Shown here: positions 35,451 through 44,053 of the stretch, in pieces | How the letters are laid out: each line of letters opens with the position of its first letter | Numbering within the stretch: the first letter of the stretch is position 1 | From: JBBDYQ01 sp035553855 | GTDB lineage: Bacteria; Actinomycetota; Thermoleophilia; Solirubrobacterales; Thermoleophilaceae | DNA: 64,000 bases | Direction of reading: 5' to 3' | NCBI GenBank assembly: GCA_035553855.1 | Contig: DATMJO010000081.1 | Coordinates: 26,697 to 90,696, forward strand | Translations under genes and position numbers: made by a program | The notes under the pieces: model-generated | Databases searched by the model: none | What the model was told of the DNA's origin: nothing | Seen by the model: the letters and a program-made list of their open reading frames with translations, nothing else

Positions 35451-36766
35451 GGCGCCTGCCCCCCGCGCTCCTGATCCTGCTCGCGGTCCCGGCCGCGGCG
35501 CACGCCGCCTTCCCTGGAGGCCAGGGGCTTGTCGCCTGGGAGACGCGCCTGCCGAACGGCGATGACCCCGCGCTCCACCCGGCGGATGGAGCGGGCAACT
35601 GGGAGATCTACGCCGCCCGCCCCGGCGGGAGCAGCCGGCGGAACCTCACGCGCCACCCGGCGGACGACTTCGGCCCTGCATGGTCGCCGGACGGGCGGCG
35701 CATCGCCTTCGAGTCGACCCGCGACTCCGCGCGCGAGGCCTACGGGGACACCGAGATCTACGTGATGGACTCGCACGGCCGCGGGGTGCGCCGGCTCACG
35801 CGCGCGCCGGGCCTCTCACAGGATCCCGCCTGGGCGCCCGACGGTCGCCGGATCGCCTGGCAGGACGACCGTGACGGCAACGGCGAGATCTATGCGATGG
35901 ACACCGACGGCGCTCGCCTGCGGCGCCTCACGCACGACCCGGGCGGCGACCACGACCCGGTCTACTCGCCTGACGGCTCCGGGATCATGTGGGTCGCCGA
36001 GCGCGGCGGCCGCTACGACCTCTGGCTCATGCGGCCCGACGGGAGCGGCAAGCGCAGGCTCACCGACCTGCCGTCTTGGGACTCGGTTCCGGGCTTCTCG
36101 CACGATGGCGCCCGGGTCGTCTTCCTCTCCGACCGCCTCGGCGGCATCGACGTCTTCACCGCGGACGTCGACGGCCGTCGCCAGTCTCCGCTCACGCGCG
36201 GGCCGGAGCGGGAGTTCGAGCCCGTCTTCGCGCCGGACGGGCAGGCGCTCGCGATCCAGCGCGGAGCGGGCCCCGCGTCGGAGCTCGACGGCTCGAACGA
36301 GATCCTCACGCTCGACCTCGGGGGCGATGTCATCCGCCGTCTCACGCGCGATGCCCGGGACGACCACGCGCCGGACTGGCAGCCGCTTCCGCCCGCCTGC
36401 AAGCGGCTCGTGCGAGCGCGGCCGGGCCCGCAGCGCGTCCGCGGGACTCGCGCGGGCGACCGCGTCTTCGGCGGCATGGGCGACGACTTCCTCGCGGGTG
36501 GCCCGGGCCGTGACTGCCTGTTCGGCGGGCTCGGCCGCGATCGCCTGGCGGGCGGGCCCGGCGACGACTGGCTGACGGGCGGCCCCGGCCGTGACCGCTT
36601 CCTCGGAGGCGCCGGCGACGACCTGATCGACGCGCGCGACGGGCTCGCGGAGCCGGTCCGCTGCGGGGCCGGGACCGACACGGTTGTGACGGACCGCGGG
36701 GACAGGCTCACCGGCTGCGAGCGCCGCGCGCGCGGCGCGCTCCGCGTCCCGGGGGTGGCGCGATGA
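35447..36766 (+). CDS. Secreted TolB-like (PD40) beta-propeller with C-terminal RTX calcium-binding repeats
   Basis: 439 residues. A signal peptide covers residues 1-20 (PALLILLAVPAAAHA). Residues about 55-315 hold five or more PD40 repeats of the form FGPAWSPDGRRIAFES and DPAWAPDGRRIAWQD. Residues about 335-400 hold nonapeptide RTX repeats (VFGGMGDDFLAGG, LAGGPGDDWLTGG, FLGGAGDDLIDARDG), which bind calcium when folded outside the cell. Three or four cysteines lie around the repeats. It may bind or organise the exported polymer at the surface; no enzyme motif is visible. The GTG overlaps the YfhO stop and the gene end overlaps the next start. Confidence 0.85.
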   Translation: MRRLPPALLILLAVPAAAHAAFPGGQGLVAWETRLPNGDDPALHPADGAGNWEIYAARPGGSSRRNLTRHPADDFGPAWSPDGRRIAFESTRDSAREAYGDTEIYVMDSHGRGVRRLTRAPGLSQDPAWAPDGRRIAWQDDRDGNGEIYAMDTDGARLRRLTHDPGGDHDPVYSPDGSGIMWVAERGGRYDLWLMRPDGSGKRRLTDLPSWDSVPGFSHDGARVVFLSDRLGGIDVFTADVDGRRQSPLTRGPEREFEPVFAPDGQALAIQRGAGPASELDGSNEILTLDLGGDVIRRLTRDARDDHAPDWQPLPPACKRLVRARPGPQRVRGTRAGDRVFGGMGDDFLAGGPGRDCLFGGLGRDRLAGGPGDDWLTGGPGRDRFLGGAGDDLIDARDGLAEPVRCGAGTDTVVTDRGDRLTGCERRARGALRVPGVAR

Positions 36767-38217
36767 CGCAGCACGCGCTTCCCGTGCCTGCGACGCGCCT
36801 GCGGGCGATCGCCGAGACGCCTGAGCTCGAGCGGCGCCTCGCGCTCGCCCTGGAGCTCGTGCGCCTGGGCACCGGCCTGGTCTGGGAGCCCGCCACCGAG
36901 CGCGACGAGGCGCTCGCGGTCGTCCACGGCGCGCCGGGGTGGGCGCGCGCCCGCGCCGCCGAGGCAGGGGGGCCCTGTCTCGTGGTTCCCGCCGGCGGGG
37001 CCGTGACACCGGCGGCGGCGACCGCGGCGATGGCCGTGGACGAGGTGGCGCCGGAGCTGCACGTCCTCGGTGGGGACGCCCCCGCCGTCATGGCCGAGCT
37101 CGTCCGCCCCGTGAGTGGCCAGATGACCTCGATGCAAAGCCAGTGCCACCCGCTGCTGCCGCTCGCGGAGCCGTGGGTGGACCGCCTCACCGAAGCGCTC
37201 GCCGCGCGGTTGGCCGCGCTCGCTCCGGCAGGCTCCGCGCTTTACCGGCTGCGCCCGGTCCCGGGCGGCGCCGACTGGGGAGTCGCGCTCTCCCACGACA
37301 TGGACTACGTCGAGACGACCGCCCGCTACCGCGCGACCCGCCTCTACTACCTGATGTACGGGCTCCGCGGCCGCTCCGGGCGGGTCGTGCGCCACCACCT
37401 GCGCGCGCTGGCGTCGCCGCGGCCGTGGCTCCACGCGGAGGCGGCGCTCGCCGAGGAGGAGGCGGGCGCGCGCTCGGAGTGGTTCGTCTTCGCCCGCCAC
37501 CCCGGACAGCGCGGGGCGCACGCCGCGCTCTTCAACCCCGAGTACGACCTCTCCGATCCCGGCATCCGCGCGCTGCTGCGCGGCCTGCGCGACCGCGGCC
37601 ACGTGGTCTCCCTGCACGCGAGCCCCGAGGCGGGCGCCGACCCGGTGCTCATGCGGGCCGAGCGGGACCTGCTCGCGGCCGCGGTCGGCACCGACGTCAC
37701 GGGCGTTCGCCATCACATGGGCCGCTGCGTCTGGCCGGTCGCGCCGGACGGCTGGCGCCGGGCGGGGTTCGCCTACGACTCGAGCTTCATCATCAACGAC
37801 GGCCAGGGCTACCGACTGGGCACGGCGGGCCCCGTGCCCGTCGACGGGATGCTCGAGCTGTCGCCCTCGTGGATGGACACCGTCGCCTACAACTACGAGT
37901 CAAAGGAGCCGGAGGTGCTGCTCGCCGAGCTGCACGCGCTCGTGGACCGGGTGCGCGGGCGCGGCGGCGTGGAGGGGGTCGTCTGGCACGACATCCCGAT
38001 GGGGCGTGGCTACCCGGGCGTGGCGGTCTACCGCGAGTTCCTGCGCTACGCGCGGGACCGCGGCGGCCACATCGGTCCCTGCGCCGAGTTCGTCCGTCAC
38101 TCGCGGGCGCTCGCCGACGCGCGCGTCGAGGACGGCCGGCTCGTCGCCGCGCACCACCTCGGCGTGCCCGAACGGGTCGGCCCGCCGCGCGAGGACGCTT
38201 CCGTCGGGACGGGCTGA
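36763..38217 (+). CDS. Polysaccharide deacetylase-like protein
   Basis: 484 residues. The first 165 residues are a helical/alpha-beta leader region without recognisable motif. From about residue 170 the chain looks like the NodB fold: GVALSHDMDYVETT gives the paired aspartates that start the active site, VVSLHASPEAG and TGVRHHMGRCVWP give later histidines, and YDSSFIINDGQGYRLGT is typical of the family. It would remove an acetyl group from an N-acetylated sugar, but the canonical H-x3-H metal motif is not obvious, so it may be a divergent hydrolase. It is coupled to the RTX gene and lies five bases before a methyltransferase. Confidence 0.75.
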   Translation: MTQHALPVPATRLRAIAETPELERRLALALELVRLGTGLVWEPATERDEALAVVHGAPGWARARAAEAGGPCLVVPAGGAVTPAAATAAMAVDEVAPELHVLGGDAPAVMAELVRPVSGQMTSMQSQCHPLLPLAEPWVDRLTEALAARLAALAPAGSALYRLRPVPGGADWGVALSHDMDYVETTARYRATRLYYLMYGLRGRSGRVVRHHLRALASPRPWLHAEAALAEEEAGARSEWFVFARHPGQRGAHAALFNPEYDLSDPGIRALLRGLRDRGHVVSLHASPEAGADPVLMRAERDLLAAAVGTDVTGVRHHMGRCVWPVAPDGWRRAGFAYDSSFIINDGQGYRLGTAGPVPVDGMLELSPSWMDTVAYNYESKEPEVLLAELHALVDRVRGRGGVEGVVWHDIPMGRGYPGVAVYREFLRYARDRGGHIGPCAEFVRHSRALADARVEDGRLVAAHHLGVPERVGPPREDASVGTG

Positions 38218-38222
38218 GGCTG

Positions 38223-38945
38223 GTGGACCCGAGCGAGCACCGATTCCTCTTCGAGCAGGGAGCCCGCGACTGGTGGCAGGTGGGCATGCGGGCGTGCACG
38301 CTCGCCGTGCTGCCCGCGGCGGCCCGGTCCGGGCGCGCTCTCGACCTCGGCGCGGGCTGTGGCTGGTTCGTGCGCGAGCTGGGCCCGGGCGCTCACGGCG
38401 TCGAGCTGTCCGAGGATGCAGTGGCGTTCGCCGCGGAGGCCGGGGCGGACGTCGAGCACGGGCGGATCGAGGACGTGCTGCCGGCCGAAGGGCTCGAGCT
38501 CGTGAGCTGCCTCGATGTGCTCCCCCATCGCGAGGTCGACGAGCCCGCCGTGCTGCGCGACGCGGGCGCCTCGCTCGCGCCCGGCGGGCGCCTGCTGCTG
38601 CGCCTCCCCGCCTTCCAGCGCCTCTACGGCGCTCACGACCGCTTCGTGCACCAGGTCCGCCGCTACGACCGCTCCGATGTCCCCGCGCTCGCCCGCCATG
38701 CGGGGCTGGAGGTGGAGCGCGTGACCTTCGCCAACTGCCTACTGTTCCCGCTAGTCCTCGCCTCCCGTCTCGCCGAGGCGCTGCGCCGCGGCGCGGACGA
38801 GGCCCGCTCGTCCAACCGGGAGCTGCCGGGTCCCCTGAACGCCGTCCTCCGCCGCGTGCTGCTCTCCGAGGCGGCGCTCATCCGCCGCGGCGTGAACCTG
38901 CCGTTCGGCTCGTCGCTGATCGTGGTCATGCGGAGGCCCGCATGA
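38223..38945 (+). CDS. SAM-dependent methyltransferase
   Basis: 240 residues from a GTG five bases after the previous stop. ALDLGAGCGWFVREL is SAM motif I; ELVSCLDVLPHR and LAPGGRLLLRLPAF are motifs II and III. The C-terminal third (ANCLLFPLVLASRLAEALR) is hydrophobic, so it may sit on the membrane. It resembles methyltransferases acting on lipid-linked or nucleotide sugars. It overlaps the formyltransferase gene by four bases; both may be modifying enzymes acting on the same sugar. Confidence 0.82.
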   Translation: MDPSEHRFLFEQGARDWWQVGMRACTLAVLPAAARSGRALDLGAGCGWFVRELGPGAHGVELSEDAVAFAAEAGADVEHGRIEDVLPAEGLELVSCLDVLPHREVDEPAVLRDAGASLAPGGRLLLRLPAFQRLYGAHDRFVHQVRRYDRSDVPALARHAGLEVERVTFANCLLFPLVLASRLAEALRRGADEARSSNRELPGPLNAVLRRVLLSEAALIRRGVNLPFGSSLIVVMRRPA

Positions 38946-39736
38946 CGAAGCCGCTCGTGGTCATCACCGCCGAGAACCTCGCCTCGTGCCGCATCATGGC
39001 GCCGCTGCTCGAGCGCCTGGCGCCGGAGATCGCGCTCGTCATGCTCGTCCCCAACACCCCGGTCGGCTCCGGCGGCGACCTGCAGAGGCTCCGCCGCATG
39101 GTCTCGCGCGCCGCGCTCTCGTTCTCCGCCTTCAAGGCGGTCGAGATCCACGGCCACCACCTGCTCGCACGGCTCCGAGGCCGCACCGTGGCCCGGATGA
39201 CCGAGCGCACAGGGGTTCCCCTCCGGCGCTATCCGTCCGCGGACGACCCCGCCTTCATCGCCGATCTGCAGGCGGCGGCCCCGCGCTACCTGCTCTCCGC
39301 CGGCCCCGCGATCCTCGGCGCCGAGGTCCTGTCGGCGCCCACGGAGGCGACACTCAACTGCCACTGCGCCCGGCTGCCGGAATACCGCGGCGCGGCCAAC
39401 TACGTCTGGATGCTCGTGGAGGGCGAGAGCACGGCCTGGGCGTCGATCCAGGTGATGGAGCTCGCGCTCGACGAGGGCCCGCTGCTGGCCGAGCGCCCGC
39501 TGGCCATCGACCCGTCCTGGTCCGCGTATCGCCTCAACTTCGAGCTCGCGGGCGCGGCGGGGGAGCTGTATGCCGAGACCGTCGAGCGCGCTCTGCGCGA
39601 GGGCCTGCCCGACCCGATCGAGCGTCCCGGGGCCGAGCCGCGCAACCGCGGCCTCCCGAAGCGCCCCGCGATGCGCTCGCTGCGCGCCCGCGGGCGCCGC
39701 CTGATCCGCCCGGCCGACCCCTTCAGGTGCGTATGA
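38942..39736 (+). CDS. Formyltransferase-family protein, possible sugar N-formyltransferase
   Basis: 264 residues. The formyltransferase core is visible: LNCHCARLPEYRGAANYVW holds the conserved Asn and His, and LALDEGPLLAERPL corresponds to the segment with the conserved catalytic Asp. It lacks a long C-terminal tRNA-binding domain, so it is not methionyl-tRNA formyltransferase. The donor would be 10-formyltetrahydrofolate. In an operon with a sugar dehydrogenase and aminotransferase, formylation of an amino sugar is the natural reading, but this is inference. Confidence 0.8.
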   Translation: MTKPLVVITAENLASCRIMAPLLERLAPEIALVMLVPNTPVGSGGDLQRLRRMVSRAALSFSAFKAVEIHGHHLLARLRGRTVARMTERTGVPLRRYPSADDPAFIADLQAAAPRYLLSAGPAILGAEVLSAPTEATLNCHCARLPEYRGAANYVWMLVEGESTAWASIQVMELALDEGPLLAERPLAIDPSWSAYRLNFELAGAAGELYAETVERALREGLPDPIERPGAEPRNRGLPKRPAMRSLRARGRRLIRPADPFRCV

Positions 39737-42012
39737 GGCGCTCCACGCTCCTGCTCGCCCTCGTGCCGCTCGCGCTCGTGACGGCCTACTGGTGGGACGC
39801 GCTCGTCGACCCGGTCACCGTCCAGGCGATCGACGCGGACGACGACGTCCTCAACTACTTCCGCCCGCTCAACCTCTTCCACTTCCGCTACGTAGAGGCG
39901 TTCGGGGAGCTCCCGGGCTGGCTCGACCGGATGGGCCTCGGCTACCCGGCCTCCGCCGTCGGCCAGCACGGCATCGACTACCTCCCGCGGCTGCTGGCGA
40001 TGAAGCTCGCGCCGACCGCGGGAGCGGCGGCGGACCTCCTCGTCTGGGCGCATGCGCTGGTCGGCGCGCTCGCGGTCTTCGCGCTCGCCCGCGTCTACCG
40101 GATCGAGACCGGCGGCGCCGCCGTCGCCGCCACGCTCTACGCGCTCGCCCAGCTGCCGGTGCGCTGGGCGCCGTTCTTCCACGCCCCCGCCTACTTCGCG
40201 TTCGCCCCGGTCGCGCTGCTCGGGCTCGAGCTGGTCTGGCGCAGGCGGCCCGCGCTCGGAGTGCCGCTGCTCGCGCTCGGGCTCGGCATGGCGGGGCTCG
40301 GGACCCATCTCCAGTCCACCCACCTGCTGGTGCAGGTGCTCGCCGTCGTCGCGATCTTCCGCTTCCTGACCGATGGGGAGCCGCGCCGCGAGCGGACGCG
40401 GCTGCTCGGCTGGTCGGGCGCCGGCGCCGGGGTCGGCCTCGCCGCCGCGGCGCCCGTATGGCTGCCGTTCGCGATAGCCCGCGGCGACAGCACGCGGGTC
40501 GAATCGCCGATCTCCGACATCGCGGGAATGACCGCGGACATGACGCGCTCCTTCTACGACCCCACGGGCGCGCTCAACGCGGCGACCGGCGCGATCAACG
40601 GCGACATCTACCTGGGACTCGTCGCGCCGCTGCTCGTGGTCGGCGGAGCCGTGATCGCGCTGCGCCGCCGCGACACAGCCGTGCTCGTGCTGCTGCTCGC
40701 GATCGCCGCGCTGATCGCCTACAAGACGCCGCTTCTGAGCGTGCTCGCCGTGCTCGTCCCCGGCTGGGACGTGGTCTCGAACGTCGCGCGGCTGTCGTTC
40801 GTCGCGGTGCTGCCGATGGCGCTGCTCGCGGGCCTGGCGCTCGACCGGCTGCTCGCCATGAAGGCCGCGGGCGTCGCCGCGGGCGTCGCGGCGCTCGTCG
40901 CGCTGAGCCTCCTGATCTGGGAGACGAGGATGGACGAGAAGGACCTCGCGTCCGCGGTCCCGGCGGTGATCGGCGCGCTCGCCGTCGCCGCGGCAATGGC
41001 CGCGTGGCGGGTCCCCGACGGAAGGACACGCGGGGCGTTCGCGCTCGCGATCCCGGCGCTGCTCGCCGCGATGACCTTCGCCGGTTCGATGCGCGAGCGC
41101 GACCTCGGCTGGCAGCCCGCCGACGACGTGCCGCAGACGCGTTTCCAGAACTGGCTCAACCTCGTGGAGCGCCACGACGACCCGGCGTCCCGCTGGATGT
41201 CGCACTGCCAGTCGGTGCAGGCGCCCTCCTACGACTTCCGCCCGATCACGTTCCTCGACGCCCCCGGGCGCTGGCTCGACGCCTACGACTCGTTCGTGTC
41301 CGAGGCCTACTACGGCTACTGGCGCCCGCTCACCGGGTCGGCGCGCTACGAGCGGCCGATCGGCGGCCAGTGGTACCAGCACGTGCCTCAGGATCCCCAG
41401 CCCGACCCGGACCTCGTCAACGCGGCCGGCATCGGCCGGATCTTCGGCACCAACCTCTGCTCGCTCGACACGACCGAGATGGGCTGGGGCGTCCGGGAGC
41501 AGAGCGGCCGCTTCATCATCTGGGGCAACGGCCACGCCTACCCCGCGGCCTACCTCTCGGAGCGCTGGCGCACGGTTCCGAGCCGGGCCGCCGCCGTGAG
41601 CTCCATCGCGCGCGACGGGCGCGACTTCCGGCGCCACACCGACAACGTCGAGGGCGAGCTGCCGGCCGTGGCCTCAGGCGGCCCGCCGCGCCCGGCCGAG
41701 CTGGTGCGAGGCGACTCCGAGCACCTCACGGTGCGCCTGCCGGAGTCCCTCTCGGAGCCGACGCTGCTCGTGGTCCTCGAGGCCTTCGACGACGACTGGA
41801 AGGCGCGCGCCGGCGGCGAGGAGCTCGAGACGGCCCGCGTGAACGGCGCGTTCCGCGGCGTCGTGGTGCCCGCGGGGGCGACCGAGGTGACGATGGAGTA
41901 CGACCCGCCGTGGAACCCGTGGCTGGGGCTCCTCTCGGGGCTGGCGCTCGTCGGGGCGACCGCCGCGCTGGCGGCCGTGGGGTGGCGCCACCGCAGGGAG
42001 GGGGCGAGGTGA
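39733..42012 (+). CDS. YfhO-like membrane protein (single module)
   Basis: 759 residues from ATG 39733, overlapping the formyltransferase stop. An N-terminal helix is followed by the acidic loop QAIDADDDVLNYFRPLNLF, then about a dozen membrane helices and a soluble domain ending LEAFDDDWKARAGGEELE, VPAGATEVTMEYDPPW and a last helix. The end is a close formal match to the PGW/DGEE and PAGEHT regions of the duplicated protein at 30927. It likely belongs to the same YfhO/GT-C group and glycosylates a lipid or polymer outside the membrane. Confidence 0.82.
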   Translation: MRRSTLLLALVPLALVTAYWWDALVDPVTVQAIDADDDVLNYFRPLNLFHFRYVEAFGELPGWLDRMGLGYPASAVGQHGIDYLPRLLAMKLAPTAGAAADLLVWAHALVGALAVFALARVYRIETGGAAVAATLYALAQLPVRWAPFFHAPAYFAFAPVALLGLELVWRRRPALGVPLLALGLGMAGLGTHLQSTHLLVQVLAVVAIFRFLTDGEPRRERTRLLGWSGAGAGVGLAAAAPVWLPFAIARGDSTRVESPISDIAGMTADMTRSFYDPTGALNAATGAINGDIYLGLVAPLLVVGGAVIALRRRDTAVLVLLLAIAALIAYKTPLLSVLAVLVPGWDVVSNVARLSFVAVLPMALLAGLALDRLLAMKAAGVAAGVAALVALSLLIWETRMDEKDLASAVPAVIGALAVAAAMAAWRVPDGRTRGAFALAIPALLAAMTFAGSMRERDLGWQPADDVPQTRFQNWLNLVERHDDPASRWMSHCQSVQAPSYDFRPITFLDAPGRWLDAYDSFVSEAYYGYWRPLTGSARYERPIGGQWYQHVPQDPQPDPDLVNAAGIGRIFGTNLCSLDTTEMGWGVREQSGRFIIWGNGHAYPAAYLSERWRTVPSRAAAVSSIARDGRDFRRHTDNVEGELPAVASGGPPRPAELVRGDSEHLTVRLPESLSEPTLLVVLEAFDDDWKARAGGEELETARVNGAFRGVVVPAGATEVTMEYDPPWNPWLGLLSGLALVGATAALAAVGWRHRREGAR

Positions 42013-42779
42013 GCGTGCGTGCCCCGCTCGCACTCTCCCTGCTGGCGGTTCTGCTGGCGGCCTCGGCGCTGGTGGCGGCGCTCGTCAGCGACGGCGACTC
42101 CGCCGGCTCGCAGGGGAGCACGGGCGTTCCCTCCTTCGGGTCTCTGAGCCTCGAGCGCGACGATCGCGGAAACCCGGTGGTCGCCTTCCACGACGCGGCC
42201 TCCGGCGATGTCCGACCCGTGCTCCAGATCACCGAGGAGCCCGCCGGCTCCGTGGACGGGCGCGCGGGCATCCCCCATTTCCGATCCAAGGTCTTCTTCC
42301 ACGGCTTCCCACTCGAGCAGGACGCCACGGGCTTCGACGAGTTCCTCGAGTTCCGGACGGGCAACCTGTACCCCGACTTCGAGCACCCGGGGTCCGGAGT
42401 GGGCGGATTCGCAACGGCCATCGCGGACCGCGACCTGTTGATGTGGGCGGAGGGCGATCGGGCCATGAGCTTCTCCACGAACAGCCGCTCTCCGAAGGAC
42501 GTCGGCCAGCTCGGCACCCGGCGCCTCACGATCGGCGCGGGGCCGTCCTTCCGCGAGGTGCCGGTGACGTTGCGGGACGCGTACCTGGAGGTCGCGGGCG
42601 GGCCGCGGCTCGAGCGCGGCGGCCTGCTGCTTCCCCAGGGCTCCTACCTGCGTCTCCACGCCTTCCCCGGCGATCCCCCGGCCGGCGACTGCGACCAGCC
42701 TGAGGAGGCGGGCAGGCTGGCGCTCTCCGGAGCGAGCCTGGTGGCGTGCGACGGCGGGCGCTGGCGCCGCGTTCCCTAG
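42009..42779 (+). CDS. Secreted or membrane-anchored protein of unknown function
   Basis: 256 residues from a GTG overlapping the preceding stop. The N-terminus ALSLLAVLLAASALVAALVS is a signal anchor. The rest is polar and probably beta-rich (FFHGFPLEQDATGFDEFLEF). It ends ASLVACDGGRWRRVP, a pattern I associate with the tips of phage- or collagen-like surface proteins. I do not recognise the family. It is the last gene of the 13-gene run and is followed by a hairpin. Confidence 0.65.
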   Translation: MSVRAPLALSLLAVLLAASALVAALVSDGDSAGSQGSTGVPSFGSLSLERDDRGNPVVAFHDAASGDVRPVLQITEEPAGSVDGRAGIPHFRSKVFFHGFPLEQDATGFDEFLEFRTGNLYPDFEHPGSGVGGFATAIADRDLLMWAEGDRAMSFSTNSRSPKDVGQLGTRRLTIGAGPSFREVPVTLRDAYLEVAGGPRLERGGLLLPQGSYLRLHAFPGDPPAGDCDQPEEAGRLALSGASLVACDGGRWRRVP

Positions 42780-42809
42780 GCCGTCGCCGGCCGGCCACCG
42801 TGCGGGATC

Positions 42810-42827
42810 CCCGAGCGGGCGCTCGGG
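42810..42827. terminator. Bidirectional hairpin between convergent genes
   Basis: CCCGAGC, loop GGGC, GCTCGGG: a perfect seven-base-pair stem in the 54-base gap between the end of the long plus operon and the convergent oxidase gene. There is no T-run on either strand. Confidence 0.5.
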
Positions 42828-42833
42828 CCGAGA

Positions 42834-44024
42834 TCAGGCGCGGCTGAGCGCCGCCTCGGCGCGGTCGGCGACGAGGCGCGCGAGCGCGAGGCACGAGGTG
42901 GCGGCGGGGGAGGGCGCGTTGCGCACGTGCAGGGCGCGCTCGGTCTCCGAGACGAGGAAGTCGTCGAGCAGGCGCCCGTCGCGTCCGAGCGCCTGCGCGC
43001 GCACGCCGGCGAAGGCGGGCGCGAGGTCGCTCGCCTCGATGCCCGGCACGTAGCGGGACGCCTCGGCCGCGAGCGCCCTGCGGCTGACGGCGAAGCGAAG
43101 CTCGCGCAGCGCGGCGCGGCGGTGGCGCAGGGCGAGCCGCCGCGTCCCGGGAAAGGCGAGCGTGCCGAGCGCGTCCCGCGGACGGAGGAGGCGCCCGGCG
43201 TCGCGGGCGCCGGCGATCAGCGCGGTCGGGCCGAGCAACAGCTCGCCGCCGTGGCGCGTCAGGTGCACCCCGAGGAACGGCAGCGCGGGGTCCGGCACCG
43301 GGTAGATCATCGAGCGCACCCGCTCGGGCCGGGCCACGCGCAGGTAGGCGCCGCGGAAGGGAACGATGCGCGGCTCGGCGGGCGCGCCGGCCGACACCGC
43401 CAGGCGGTCGGACCACGCTCCCGCGCAGGCCACGGCGTAGCCGCATTCGAGGTCCCCGTCGCTCAGGACAACGCGCCCCGGCTCGATCCGCTCCACCGGC
43501 GCCCCGAGCCTGACCTCGCCGCCGGCGGCCTCGACATCGGCGCGAAGGGCCCCGGCCACCGCCGCGAAGTCGACGGTGCCGGTCTCGGGCGAGTGGAGCG
43601 CGGCGATCCCCGCCGCGTGGGGCTCGACGGCGCGCAGCCCGGCCACGTCCAGCCGCTCCAGGCCCGGAACGCCGTTCGCGCGCCCGCGCCGCTCGAGCTC
43701 GGAGAGGCGCGGCAGCTCGTCCTCGCCGAGCGCGACCACGAGCTTGCCCGATCGCTGCGCCGGGATCCCGTGCTCGTCGCAGTAGGCGTAGAGGTCGCGG
43801 GCGCCCTCCACGCAGAGCCGCGCCCTGAGCGAGCCGGGCTCGTAGTAGATGCCCGCGTGGATGACGCCGCTGTTCGCGCCCGATTGGTGGGCCGCGGTGC
43901 GCTGCTCGCGCTCGAGCACGACGAGCCCCGCGCCGGGGTGGCGGGCGAGCAGCTCCCGGGCGACGGCGAGCCCGACGATGCCCGCGCCGACGACCGCGAA
44001 GTCGGGATGGGCTCGGCCGGCCAC
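42834..44024 (-). CDS. lhgO: L-2-hydroxyglutarate oxidase-like FAD-dependent oxidoreductase
   Basis: 396 residues from a GTG at 44024. The FAD-binding motif is FAVVGAGIVGLAVARELL; HQSGANSGVIHAGIYYEPGSLRARLC is the signature of the LhgO group within the DAO family, and RAQALGRDGRLLDDFL near the end also matches. It oxidises L-2-hydroxyglutarate to 2-oxoglutarate, passing electrons to the membrane quinone pool. TACGCT (44037-44032) seven bases upstream suggests a leaderless message. It is divergent from an MFS exporter with only 29 bases between. Confidence 0.9.
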   Translation of the reverse strand: MAGRAHPDFAVVGAGIVGLAVARELLARHPGAGLVVLEREQRTAAHQSGANSGVIHAGIYYEPGSLRARLCVEGARDLYAYCDEHGIPAQRSGKLVVALGEDELPRLSELERRGRANGVPGLERLDVAGLRAVEPHAAGIAALHSPETGTVDFAAVAGALRADVEAAGGEVRLGAPVERIEPGRVVLSDGDLECGYAVACAGAWSDRLAVSAGAPAEPRIVPFRGAYLRVARPERVRSMIYPVPDPALPFLGVHLTRHGGELLLGPTALIAGARDAGRLLRPRDALGTLAFPGTRRLALRHRRAALRELRFAVSRRALAAEASRYVPGIEASDLAPAFAGVRAQALGRDGRLLDDFLVSETERALHVRNAPSPAATSCLALARLVADRAEAALSRA

Positions 44025-44031
44025 GCGAGGC

Positions 44032-44044
44032 AGCGTAGTAGCGT
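44032..44044. promoter_or_regulatory. Back-to-back -10 boxes of a divergent leaderless promoter pair
   Basis: TACGCT on the minus strand (44037-44032) lies seven bases before the oxidase GTG. TAGCGT on the plus strand (44039-44044) lies nine bases before the exporter ATG. The boxes are one base apart, so polymerase bound on one side should block the other. Confidence 0.55.
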
Positions 44045-44053
44045 CCCCCGGGG

